Source: Fodinibacter sp963730365 (lineage in GTDB: Bacteria; Actinomycetota; Actinomycetes; Actinomycetales; Dermatophilaceae). From it: a DNA stretch of 64,000 bases. Below, one piece after another: positions 24,751 through 32,724 of this stretch. The notes beneath the pieces were generated by a model, which saw only the letters and a list, made by a program, of their open reading frames with translations, did not search any database and had not been told where the DNA came from. The DNA lies in assembly GCA_963730365.1 (NCBI GenBank), contig CAVSRM010000008.1, forward strand, positions 124,001 through 188,000, written 5' to 3'. Position numbers and translations under genes: made by a program. Each line of letters begins with the position of its first letter. Within the stretch, counting starts at the first letter, position 1.

Positions 24751-24891
24751 GTGGCTGCGGAGCTCGCGCTCCGTTCCTCCTGCTCGGCGTGGTGGGACCG
24801 GCCTGCGCTCAGACGGGCCGGGACTGGTACACGCTAGCAACGAGCCCGGGTCGGCCCGTGTTCCGCGTCGCCCGCGGCGTCGAAGCCCGGG

Positions 24892-25443
24892 TCAGCTGTA
24901 GACGTGCGGCGCCAGCGTGCCGACGACGCGCAGACCCCGGTAGGCCTCGGCGTAGTCGAGGCCGTAGCCGACGACGAACTCGTTGGGGATGTCGAAGCCC
25001 ACCCACTTCACGTCGACCTCCACCTTGGCGGCCTCGGGCTTGCGCAGGAGGGTGCAGATCTCGACCGAGGCCGGGCTGCGAGACTCCAGGTTGGACCTGA
25101 TCCAGGACAGGGTCAGCCCGGAGTCGACGATGTCCTCCACGATGAGCACGTGCCGCCCGGAGATGTCGGTGTCGAGGTCCTTGAGGATCCTGACCACACC
25201 GCTGCTCTTGGTGCCCGACCCGTAGGACGAGACGGCCATCCAGTCGACCGGCACCGTCATCGGAAGGGCCCTCATCAGGTCAGCCATGACCATGACCGCC
25301 CCCTTGAGCACACCCACGAGCAGGACGTCCTTGTCGGCGTACTCGGCGGCGATGAGACCGGCCAGCTCATCCAGCTTCTCGAGGATCTCCTCCTCGGTGA
25401 TGAGGACTCTCTCGAGGTCTGCTCCCATGCCGGCGGCGTCCAC
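24892..25443 (-). CDS. hpt: Hypoxanthine phosphoribosyltransferase
   Basis: The 183-residue purine salvage enzyme makes IMP/GMP from hypoxanthine/guanine and PRPP. The PRPP loop VLIVEDIVDSGLTLSW (about residues 98-113), the active-site VGVLKGAVMVMADL and the base-binding DVKWVGFDIPNEFVVGYGLD are present. GTG at 25443 follows AGGAGA at a good distance; an internal ATG five codons later is the alternative. It lies between tilS and ftsH, the order seen in mycobacteria and many other bacteria. Confidence 0.96.
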   Translation of the reverse strand: MDAAGMGADLERVLITEEEILEKLDELAGLIAAEYADKDVLLVGVLKGAVMVMADLMRALPMTVPVDWMAVSSYGSGTKSSGVVRILKDLDTDISGRHVLIVEDIVDSGLTLSWIRSNLESRSPASVEICTLLRKPEAAKVEVDVKWVGFDIPNEFVVGYGLDYAEAYRGLRVVGTLAPHVYS

Positions 25444-25499
25444 AGCGTCTCCTGGTCCTGCTCATCGAGGGGAATCGGCCACACCTGCGGTGGCCCCAC

Positions 25500-26492
25500 C
25501 TATTCAACCCGAGGTGGAGGGGTGATGCCGACCAGATCGTCGGACCGGCTCACGAGCAACCCTCCCGGGACATGCACAGGGCCCCTCCCCTGCCAGTCGG
25601 CGAGCAGCCGGTCACAGGCGTCAGCATGCCGCGACCCCACCTGGCCGGCCGGGGCACCTGCCGCGACGATCAGGCGGCGCCACACCCGCCCGCGGACGGC
25701 CCGTGGCAGCCGGCCGAGCTGCTCGGCCGGCCAGGGGCCCGCGCCCAGGGTCTCGACGGCCACCTCCGCCAGGTGCTCGAGGTGGTCGGCGTCGTCGCGC
25801 AGGAGCTCCGCGCTGCGCGCCAGACCCGAGACCACGCCAGGGCCGAGACCGTGCTCGAGCTCCGCCAGCAACGCCCTGGCGCGGACCCGGGCGAAGCGGG
25901 GGTCCGCGTTCATCGGGTCCTCCACCCACGGCAGCCCCTGGTCGGAGCAGGACCGCCTGCACTGGCTGTGGGTCACCCCCAGGAGGGGGCGCCGGTAGCG
26001 ACCCCGCGCAGCCGGCATCCCGGACAGGGACCGGGCGCCCGACCCCCGGACGAGGCCCAGGAGCACCTGCTCGGCCTGGTCGTCGAGGGTGTGGCCGAGC
26101 AGCACGAGCCGGGCGGCCCGGCGTTCGGCCACCTCCTCGAGCGCCGCGTACCGGGCATCGCGGGCCGCTGCCTCCAGCCCCGCCGACCCGGGGCCGACCG
26201 CGACCCGCACCACCTGGACGGGCTCGAGCCCGTCAGCGGTGAGGTGGGCTGCGACGGCATCCGCCTCTTCGGCCGACCCCGCTCTCAGGCCGTGGTCGAC
26301 CACCACGGCACCGGCGCGCAGGGCCTGGCCCGGGGCCTCGACGGCCAGGGCGTGCGCCAGCGCCCGGGAGTCGGCGCCCCCGCTGCAGGCGACGAGGACC
26401 AGGTCCCCGGGGTCGCACTCCCGGAGGCAGTCCCGGACGGCGACGCGGACCGCTGCCGTGGCCGGGTCCGGGCTCCCCCAGGGCCGCTCCAC
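25500..26492 (-). CDS. tilS: tRNA(Ile)-lysidine synthetase
   Basis: The 330-residue enzyme puts lysidine on the wobble C of tRNA-Ile(CAU). The N-type ATP pyrophosphatase PP-loop is LVACSGGADSRALA (about residues 33-46), followed by VDHGLRAGSAEEA and LLGHTLDDQAEQVLLGL. The short form, without the long C-terminal domain of E. coli TilS, is usual in actinobacteria. GTG at 26492 lies 3 bases past the stop of the metalloprotease gene. Confidence 0.94.
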   Translation of the reverse strand: MERPWGSPDPATAAVRVAVRDCLRECDPGDLVLVACSGGADSRALAHALAVEAPGQALRAGAVVVDHGLRAGSAEEADAVAAHLTADGLEPVQVVRVAVGPGSAGLEAAARDARYAALEEVAERRAARLVLLGHTLDDQAEQVLLGLVRGSGARSLSGMPAARGRYRRPLLGVTHSQCRRSCSDQGLPWVEDPMNADPRFARVRARALLAELEHGLGPGVVSGLARSAELLRDDADHLEHLAEVAVETLGAGPWPAEQLGRLPRAVRGRVWRRLIVAAGAPAGQVGSRHADACDRLLADWQGRGPVHVPGGLLVSRSDDLVGITPPPRVE

Positions 26493-26495
26493 CGG

Positions 26496-27536
26496 TCAGC
26501 CGTGCACCCTGCGGACCCATGCGGCGGGGTCCTCGATCTCCCGCGGCAGCGGCAGGTTGTCCGGCTCGTGCCAGACCGCGTTGAAACCATCGACGCCCAC
26601 CGTGTCCTGCACGCCGCGGACGAAGACCGCCCCGTCGCGGTACTGCCGCATCTTGGCCTCCAGGCCGAGCAGCCGGCGCAGCAGCCGGTCGGGTGCACCC
26701 GCGCCCTTGCGCCGAGCGGTGAACTTCTTCCGAATGTGCGCGACGGTCGGGATGTGAGCGGGGCCCACGTCGTCCATGACGACGTCGGCGTGCCCCTCGA
26801 GCAGCGACATGATCGCCGTCACCTGCGCCATCTTCTCCCGCTGTTCGGGGGTCGTGACGAGGTCGGCGAGACCCGTGCTCCCCTCCCTGAACAGGTCCGG
26901 CAGCTTCTCGGTGACCCGTGCCGCGAGGTCACCCAGCCGCTCCGGGTCCGGGGCGAGGTCGACGGCCAGCGATCGAGCCTGGTCGACGAGGTGGTCACGA
27001 AGCCAGCTCGTTGCGGTGAACTGCACCCGGTGGGTCTCCTCGTGCATGCACACCCAGGCCCGGAAGTCGTCGCGGTCGACACCGAGCTCGGTCGCGACGG
27101 CCACGATGTTGGGGGCGACGAGCATCAGCCGGGGCGTACCACCGGGAGCCAGGTCGTACTGGCCGAGGACCTTGCTGGCCAGGAAGGCGAGCAACCCGCC
27201 CGTCTCGGCCCCGGTCACCTTGGAGCCGATCGCCTGCACGGTGGCATTGGGTTGCTGGGGGCGACCCGCCAGGATGCTGTCGAACGCCGGGTCGAGCATG
27301 GCCCCCATCGAGTCGACGTTCAGCGCGATCCACGTCGCGCGATCCACGACGAGCGCGTCCGGGGCGCCGTCGGGGGTCTGGAGCCGGGCGGTCGACGCCA
27401 CGGGCTCCCGGGCTGCGCGGGCCGCGCCCCGGATCGCCTCCACCTCGGCCTCGATCTCGGCGCGCGAGAGCGTCGGACCAGCCGGTACCAGTGTCCTGCC
27501 GGTGGCCTTCGCGAACTCCCAGTCGACGTATCCCAC
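26496..27536 (-). CDS. Zinc-dependent metalloprotease (DUF2342 family)
   Basis: The 346-residue protein has the metal motif HEETHRVQF (HExxH, about residue 176) preceded by RLMLVAPNIVAVA, and the downstream EGHADVVMDDVG that gives the third ligand. It matches the actinobacterial DUF2342/'F420 biosynthesis-associated' group, homologous to Rv3626c, next to tilS in the same order. A direct role in F420 synthesis is an old annotation and is not supported by anything here. GTG at 27536 follows GAGAGG. Confidence 0.92.
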   Translation of the reverse strand: MGYVDWEFAKATGRTLVPAGPTLSRAEIEAEVEAIRGAARAAREPVASTARLQTPDGAPDALVVDRATWIALNVDSMGAMLDPAFDSILAGRPQQPNATVQAIGSKVTGAETGGLLAFLASKVLGQYDLAPGGTPRLMLVAPNIVAVATELGVDRDDFRAWVCMHEETHRVQFTATSWLRDHLVDQARSLAVDLAPDPERLGDLAARVTEKLPDLFREGSTGLADLVTTPEQREKMAQVTAIMSLLEGHADVVMDDVGPAHIPTVAHIRKKFTARRKGAGAPDRLLRRLLGLEAKMRQYRDGAVFVRGVQDTVGVDGFNAVWHEPDNLPLPREIEDPAAWVRRVHG

Positions 27537-27551
27537 GCGGTCAGCCTCTCA

Positions 27552-28991
27552 TCAGCGACAGCCGCACCGGGTCAGCGCAGCGACGATCCGGTCCAACGCG
27601 GCACGGGCGCGTTGCGTTCCCCCATAGGTCTCCGGGAAGTCGTCGACGAGCACGACGAAGGTCAGGGGTCGCCCGTCAGCGTCGACGGTCGTGCCGGCGA
27701 GCGCCGATCCGGCGCGCAGGGTGCCCGTCTTCGCCCTCGGCACCCCCGCGACGTCCTCCGTCTCAGCGTCGTCGAAGCGGTCGGCGAGCGTGCCGGACAG
27801 CCCCGCGACGGGGAGAGCGCTGACCACCCCCTTGAGCCCCGGCACGCCGTCGGTCGCGGCGATCTCGAGCACGCCGGAGAGGGTGTCCACAGTGGAGGAC
27901 TGCCCGGGGCTCAGCCCACTCGCGTCCTTGAGGACGAGGCCGTCGAGGGGGATGTCGTGGGCCTCGAGCCGCTCGAGGATGTAGGCCGCGTTGTCACCCT
28001 GGTGCTCGGTCGGGTGGGAGGCAGCGGCGGCAGCCTGCCTGACGAGGTTCTCGGTGAGCGCGTTGTCGCTGACGGCGAGCGCCCGCTCGAGCACCTCGCG
28101 GTAGGTCGCCGAGTCGACGGCGCCGAGCTGCTGGGCAGTGGCTGGCGCGGGGGTCGACCACGTCTTCTCGGGGAGGAGGGAGGCCTCGACGCCCAGGTCG
28201 TCCAGCGCCTCCACGAACGCCTCGCCGACCTCGCGCCCCGGGTCGCTCGGCGCGGGGCGGCCCGCCCGGGCCCGCTGGGTCGCCAAGCCGGTCATGGCCA
28301 CCACCTGGGTGTATCCGGCGCTCACGTCCTCGGGGTTCCAGGTGTCGGGGAGCGCTGGACCCGGGGCGTAGGAGAGGTCGAGTCGCACCCGGACCGTCGT
28401 GAGGCCCGCTGGGCCCAGCGCGTCCGCGACCTGCGCGGCGAGGTCCCCGAGCCCAGCCCGCCCGACGACCACCTCAGGGTCGCCGGCCCCGGGGGACATG
28501 AGGGTGTCTCCTCGCACCACGAGCACGAGGTCCGCCGAGTCAGGGACCGCCACGACCGAGGTCTCCATCGCGGCATCGAGGTCCAGGGAGTCCACCACCG
28601 CGAGGGCACTGAGGAGCTTCACGGTCGACGCGGGCACCCGGGGGGTGTCTGCATCGAGGGACCACACCTGCGTTCCGGTGATCCCGTCGCGCACGCTGAT
28701 CCCGATCGCCCCCTCCAGGGCGGGGTCGTCCGAGGCCGCCCCCAGTGCCGTGGCCAGCCCCGACTCGGTGGGGAGTGGGGCTCCGGACCCGGTCGAGACG
28801 AGGATGGTGTCCTGGGTCCCGGCCGGCGACGGGAGGATCACGGGCGCCGGCGTCCCGGACACGGTCGGGGTGGGCACGGCCACCGGCTGGTCCCGGGTGA
28901 GGATGCCGGGCACGACATCGCTGACGTCCGCTGCGGCATACCCGGCGACGGTGAGGAGGAGCACCCCGGTGAGCGCCATGACACGTCTCAC
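27552..28991 (-). CDS. dacB: D-alanyl-D-alanine carboxypeptidase/endopeptidase (PBP4, S13 family)
   Basis: The 479-residue exported protein has a signal-anchor (about residues 4-22), a Pro/Thr linker and a penicillin-binding domain with all three motifs: STVK in PASTVKLLSAL (about residue 122), SDN in AVSDNALTE, and KTG in RAKTGTLRAG. It trims or cleaves peptidoglycan cross-links outside the membrane. GTG at 28991 follows AGGGAG. It is divergent from ppa with an 84-base gap, the same arrangement as Rv3627c/Rv3628. Confidence 0.95.
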   Translation of the reverse strand: MRRVMALTGVLLLTVAGYAAADVSDVVPGILTRDQPVAVPTPTVSGTPAPVILPSPAGTQDTILVSTGSGAPLPTESGLATALGAASDDPALEGAIGISVRDGITGTQVWSLDADTPRVPASTVKLLSALAVVDSLDLDAAMETSVVAVPDSADLVLVVRGDTLMSPGAGDPEVVVGRAGLGDLAAQVADALGPAGLTTVRVRLDLSYAPGPALPDTWNPEDVSAGYTQVVAMTGLATQRARAGRPAPSDPGREVGEAFVEALDDLGVEASLLPEKTWSTPAPATAQQLGAVDSATYREVLERALAVSDNALTENLVRQAAAAASHPTEHQGDNAAYILERLEAHDIPLDGLVLKDASGLSPGQSSTVDTLSGVLEIAATDGVPGLKGVVSALPVAGLSGTLADRFDDAETEDVAGVPRAKTGTLRAGSALAGTTVDADGRPLTFVVLVDDFPETYGGTQRARAALDRIVAALTRCGCR

Positions 28992-29075
28992 GCGGTCTCC
29001 CTTCGTGCAAGCACCTCCCGATGCGCCAGACTGTGCCCCGAGCCTAGGTCACCAATGCAGAGGGAGAAGCCCGCC

Positions 29076-29702
29076 GTGGAGTTCGACGTCACCATCGAGA
29101 TACCCAAGGGACAGCGCAACAAGTACGAGGTGGACCACGAGTCGGGTCGCATCCGCCTCGACCGGATGCTCTTCACCGCCATGGCCTACCCGTCCGACTA
29201 CGGCTACGTCGAGGACTCCCTCGGCGAGGACGGCGACCCGCTCGACGCCCTCGTGCTCCTCGACGAGCCGACCTTCCCCGGGTGCCTGGTGCGAGCCCGC
29301 CCCATCGGGATGTTCCACATGCGCGACGAGGCGGGTGGCGACGACAAGATCCTCTGCATCCCGGCGGGCGACCCGCGCAAGAACCACATCAAGGAGCTCG
29401 ATGACATCAGCGAGTTCGACCGCTTGGAGATCCAGCACTTCTTCGAGACCTACAAGGACCTCGAGCCCGGGAAGTCCGTCGAGGGCGCGCACTGGGCGGG
29501 CCGCGCCGATGCCGAGAAGTGCATCGGTGAGGCCCTCGACCGCGCTCGTCAGGCAGGGCTGAGCACGGCCCGGTGGCGGATGCCCACGCACGCGGAGCAG
29601 GCCGAGGAGTCGGCCCAGCGGACCGCCGACGAGGTCCTCGCCGCGTCGGAGAAGGCCCGCAACGAACTCGCCACCAAGGACAGGCCGCTGAGCGACGACT
29701 GA
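29076..29702 (+). CDS. ppa: Inorganic pyrophosphatase (soluble, family I)
   Basis: The 208-residue protein begins MEFDVTIEIPKGQRNKYEVD and has the signature DGDPLDALVLLDEP with metal-binding aspartates, the Tyr/Lys active-site segment YPSDYGYVED, and HFFETYKDLEPGK. It drives biosynthesis by hydrolysing pyrophosphate. It is about 40 residues longer than typical because of a charged Ala/Glu-rich C-terminal extension (about residues 170-208). GTG at 29076 is preferred since GGGAG lies 9 bases upstream; ATG at 29055 is in frame. A membrane H+-pyrophosphatase is also encoded at 50-52 kb. Confidence 0.95.
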   Translation: MEFDVTIEIPKGQRNKYEVDHESGRIRLDRMLFTAMAYPSDYGYVEDSLGEDGDPLDALVLLDEPTFPGCLVRARPIGMFHMRDEAGGDDKILCIPAGDPRKNHIKELDDISEFDRLEIQHFFETYKDLEPGKSVEGAHWAGRADAEKCIGEALDRARQAGLSTARWRMPTHAEQAEESAQRTADEVLAASEKARNELATKDRPLSDD

Positions 29703-29738
29703 CGGGCGCGGGCGGCCACCAGCGACGGACTGTGGCGG

Positions 29739-30239
29739 CTACCAGCCCCGGGTGCCGGGCTCACCCTTGAAGGGACCCACGACGCGCGAGGTGATCCAGC
29801 CTCCGTAGAACCCGCCTGCCTGCGGCGTGACGACCTCGCCGTCGACGACGCACCGGTCCACGGCGCTGGGCATCACCGCGACGTGGTACGCGATCGGCTC
29901 GAACCCCGGAGACGGACGGGGGTAGGTCCAGGCGGCGCGCGGTGCCACGGCGTCGCCCACGACGATGTCGTAGTAGGTCGCGGCGCCCTTGAACTCACAC
30001 CAGCTCGACCCCTCTGCGGGTCGAAGGACACCCAGGACGAAGTCCTCCGCCGGCACGTAGTAGGTCGGCGGGTGGCTCGTCTCCAGCACGCGCAGTGCCC
30101 CGGTGGATCGTGCGATGCACTCACCGCCGAACCAGACCTCGACGGACTCGGCCGTCGCGTCGACCCGCGGGGGGCGGGGGTAGTCCCACACGGACTCCTG
30201 GCCGGGTCCGGGCGGGTGGGGGCGGACGGGCCCTCTCAT
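29739..30239 (-). CDS. DUF427 domain protein
   Basis: The 166-residue protein contains the DUF427 core: VEVWFGGECIARSTGALRVLE, PPTYYVPAEDF, CEFKGAATYYDI and ARAAWTYPRPSP-like segments, ending with VVDGEVVTPQAGGFYGGWI. The fold is beta-rich and the role is not known. Its ATG lies within the TGA of the preceding CxxC gene (ATGA), so the two are co-translated. It runs convergent with ppa. Confidence 0.9.
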   Translation of the reverse strand: MRGPVRPHPPGPGQESVWDYPRPPRVDATAESVEVWFGGECIARSTGALRVLETSHPPTYYVPAEDFVLGVLRPAEGSSWCEFKGAATYYDIVVGDAVAPRAAWTYPRPSPGFEPIAYHVAVMPSAVDRCVVDGEVVTPQAGGFYGGWITSRVVGPFKGEPGTRGW

Positions 30240-30622
30240 GCCATCCCCTCGGTCGTGAGGGCTTCCTTCAGCCCGACGGCGAACTCGGTGATCGACCCGC
30301 CCGTTGCGCCCAACATGGTGGGACCCATGAGCACGGTGTGGGTGCCGTCCGAGCGCACGCCGAGGACCGCGGGAAGACCTGTCATCGCGTACGCAGCGCG
30401 CTCGGTCTCACTGGTCTCGTTGCGGTGGACCAGCCGCACGGGCACCGGGAGCTCGGACACCAGCTCGTCCCACTGGGGTTTTCGGCGCAGCGAACCGTGG
30501 GTCACCGAGCACAGCGAGCACTCCGTGCGCCCCAGGGCGTGCCCCACGACGTACCGCGCCTCGCCGAGCACTCCCCCGTCGGCGTCATAGACCCCCACGA
30601 CCTCCACCACCGGCTCAGACAT
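30236..30622 (-). CDS. Small protein with CxxC motif, function unknown
   Basis: The 128-residue protein starts VVEVVGVYDADGGVLGEARY and contains RTECSLCSVTHG, a CxxC pair followed by a His, about residue 35. The rest alternates beta-like segments (VPVRLVHRNE, GLPAVLGVRSDG, HTVLMGPTML), which together with the CxxC could be a thioredoxin-like or metal-binding fold; I do not recognise a named family. ATG at 30622 follows TAGGGT by 6 bases, so it is probably leaderless and co-transcribed with DUF427. Confidence 0.72.
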   Translation of the reverse strand: MSEPVVEVVGVYDADGGVLGEARYVVGHALGRTECSLCSVTHGSLRRKPQWDELVSELPVPVRLVHRNETSETERAAYAMTGLPAVLGVRSDGTHTVLMGPTMLGATGGSITEFAVGLKEALTTEGMA

Positions 30623-30628
30623 GACCGC

Positions 30629-30634
30629 ACCCTA
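30629..30634 (-). promoter_or_regulatory. Candidate -10 (TAGGGT) for the CxxC-DUF427 pair
   Basis: The minus-strand TAGGGT ends 6 bases before the ATG at 30622, matching the spacing at several other genes of this window. Confidence 0.45.
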
Positions 30635-30749
30635 ACCCGCGCGACGATCGGTGGCTCCACCCCGCTCAGGTGCGTCGGGTCGCCTGACGAGCCGCAGGCA
30701 TGCCGACCACGGCCACCCGGGGGTCGTGCGCGGTGGGGGCCCCGACAGG

Positions 30750-32372
30750 TCAGCCGCCGGGCGGCACCGACTCGCCCTCCGACGCGGTGTCCGCGTCCTG
30801 CCCCTGGACGCGATAGCCGGCCGAGGCCGGCAGCCGGAACGTCGCGATGAGGCCGACGACCAGGGCGAGGGCCGCGAAGCCCGTGGTGAGCCGACTGGCG
30901 TGGATCATCGCCTCACTCGCTGCGGCAGCGATGTCAGCGGCATCCGGTCTGGCCTGGAGACCGGCGATCGCGGTTCCGGCTGAGTCGGACACGGCCGTGG
31001 CCACCTCGTTGACGACCTGGGTGGGCAGGGCGAGAGCGGTGAGGTTGTCGGTCGTCGCACGGCCGAGACTCGCGATGAGGAAGCCCCCCAGCACCGCGAC
31101 ACCGAGCGCGGACCCCAGCTGGCGGACGGTGGACTGCACGCCCGAGGCCTGTCCGCTCTCGTCGACGGGCACGTCCGTCAGCAGCAGCGAGGTCAGCTGG
31201 GCCGTGGCCATCCCCACCCCCACGCCGTAGACGAACAGCCACGATGCGATGACCCACGACGTGATGTCCATGGAGATCGTCAGGGCCAGGCCACCGACGC
31301 CCACCGCCTCGAGGGCGAGTCCCACCTGCACGACCGTTCGCTGACGCACCCGGTCCGAGATCCGCGGGAGCAGACCGGAGACGAGGAAGGTGCCCGCGGC
31401 GAGAGCCACGATGATCCACCCCGTCTGGAGGGCGGTGTAGCCCAGCGTCCCCTGCAGGAGGAGGGGCAGGGTGAAGAGCAGCCCGAACTCCCCGAACGCG
31501 ACGATGAGCGCGGCCACGGCACCTGCACTGAACGTCGGGATGGTGAACAGCCCCAGGTCGACCAGAACCGGTCGCCCTGCGGCAGCGCGTCGCCGCTCGA
31601 CCGTGACGAACAGGGCCATCGCGCCGATGCCGGCGGCGAGCACGAAGGGAATCGGCGACAGGGTCCCGGCGTCGGTCTGCCACCAGCCGAAGGTCTGGGC
31701 CTCGATGAGACCGAAGACGATCGCTCCCATCCCCACCATCGTCAGACCCACACCGATGAAGTCACGGCTGGGTGTCGCGGTGCGATCCCTCGTCTCCGGG
31801 AGCGCCTTGACGATCCCCAGGATCACCAGCAGGCCGACCGGGATGTTGAGCAGGAACGCCCACCGCCACGAGTAGTCGGTGGCGAGCCACCCGCCGATCA
31901 GCGGCCCGATCGCCGCCATGCCCCCGATCGCGGAGCCGTAGACCGCGAAGGCGATCGTGCGCGCCCGCCCCGTGAAGATGGCGTTGAGGCTGGAGAGGGT
32001 GGTCGGCAGGATCATCGCGGCACCGACGCCCTGCACCAGCCTGGCCGCGATGAGCATGACCGCGTTGACGGAGAGCCCGGCGCAGACCGACCCGAGGATG
32101 AAGACCACCATGCCGATGAGGAAGAGCAGCCGACGGCCCTTGAGGTCGCCGATGCGACCGACCGTGATCAGCAGAGCGGCGAAGACCAACGAGTAGATGG
32201 CATTCATCCACTGCGCCTCGGTGGAGGTGAGGGAGAGGTCCTCGATGACCACCGGGAGTGCGACGTTGACGATCGTCGCGTCCATGATGATGAGGCTGAC
32301 GCCGAAACCGATCGTCAGCAGGGCTGCCCAGTCGCGGCGGGACATCAACGGTGTCGGTGGTGCATCGGGCAT
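30750..32372 (-). CDS. MFS transporter, DHA2 (EmrB/QacA) drug-efflux family
   Basis: The 540-residue protein has 14 predicted membrane segments. The DHA2 pattern is clear: LDAT-like SLIIMDATIVNVALPVV in helix 1, motif A GRIGDLKGRRLLF after helix 2, and motif C-like GSAIGGMAAIGPLIGGWL in helix 5. It should export hydrophobic or cationic drugs by proton antiport. No regulator sits next to it. An Ala-rich periplasmic loop follows helix 13 (about residues 430-480). Confidence 0.92.
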   Translation of the reverse strand: MPDAPPTPLMSRRDWAALLTIGFGVSLIIMDATIVNVALPVVIEDLSLTSTEAQWMNAIYSLVFAALLITVGRIGDLKGRRLLFLIGMVVFILGSVCAGLSVNAVMLIAARLVQGVGAAMILPTTLSSLNAIFTGRARTIAFAVYGSAIGGMAAIGPLIGGWLATDYSWRWAFLLNIPVGLLVILGIVKALPETRDRTATPSRDFIGVGLTMVGMGAIVFGLIEAQTFGWWQTDAGTLSPIPFVLAAGIGAMALFVTVERRRAAAGRPVLVDLGLFTIPTFSAGAVAALIVAFGEFGLLFTLPLLLQGTLGYTALQTGWIIVALAAGTFLVSGLLPRISDRVRQRTVVQVGLALEAVGVGGLALTISMDITSWVIASWLFVYGVGVGMATAQLTSLLLTDVPVDESGQASGVQSTVRQLGSALGVAVLGGFLIASLGRATTDNLTALALPTQVVNEVATAVSDSAGTAIAGLQARPDAADIAAAASEAMIHASRLTTGFAALALVVGLIATFRLPASAGYRVQGQDADTASEGESVPPGG

Positions 32373-32511
32373 GAACCGAATGGTGGCAGCACCCCGCGTG
32401 CGTCGCCACCGCCGGCCACCGCCGGTGGGACGGCCATGGTGGTCTTCGTTCTCGTGGCGGCGGTGCGGAAACTACAACGGCACCCAGCCACCACTCGCTC
32501 CGGGCCAGCGA

Positions 32512-32545
32512 AAGGGCCCCCTCGACGGGAGTCGAGGGGGCCCTT
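32512..32545 (-). terminator. Strong stem-loop, likely terminator after tRNA-Thr
   Basis: Perfect 15-bp inverted repeat (arms 32512-32526 and 32531-32545; CCCCCTCGAC inside the left arm) with a 4-base loop, directly downstream of the tRNA on the minus strand and followed by a short T run there. It could also stop transcription from the other side. Confidence 0.75.
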
Positions 32546-32560
32546 CCTGCGGTGTTGCCG

Positions 32561-32637
32561 TGGAGCCGCCTATCGGAATCGAACCGATGACCTATTCATT
32601 ACGAGTGAATCGCTCTGGCCGACTGAGCTAAGGCGGC
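32561..32637 (-). tRNA. tRNA-Thr (anticodon CGT), CCA encoded
   Basis: On the minus strand a full cloverleaf is readable: acceptor GCCGCCT paired with AGGCGGC, D-arm TAGCTCAGTCGGCCAGAGC, anticodon stem-loop ATTCACTCGTAATGAAT with anticodon CGT, and T-arm ATCGGTTCGATTCCGAT, discriminator T and an encoded CCA at 32561-32563. It reads ACG threonine codons. A promoter-like TATAGT lies 34 bases upstream and a strong hairpin follows. Confidence 0.96.
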
Positions 32638-32670
32638 GGGTGCGTGGCCTCATGGGCCGGGCGCGCCACA

Positions 32671-32676
32671 ACTATA
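32671..32676 (-). promoter_or_regulatory. Candidate -10 (TATAGT) of the tRNA-Thr gene
   Basis: The minus-strand TATAGT is 34 bases before the mature tRNA 5' end in an otherwise GC-rich stretch. A weak TTCGCG lies 19 bases further up as a possible -35. Confidence 0.5.
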
Positions 32677-32724
32677 CGAGGCGACGCCGCGCCATCGCGA
32701 ATCCGGCCCGGGGACGGTCGCGCG

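Noticed and set aside
21229..24837. Very long plus-strand open frame opposite folBK, folP, folE and ftsH
   Set aside because: It is the GC-rich antisense shadow of well-identified genes; its Arg/Val/Asp/His-heavy composition and lack of any domain argue against coding.
25572..29075. Plus-strand open frame extending the ppa gene more than 3 kb upstream
   Set aside because: It is antisense to tilS, the metalloprotease and dacB. The pyrophosphatase domain starts at GTG 29076 with a ribosome binding site.
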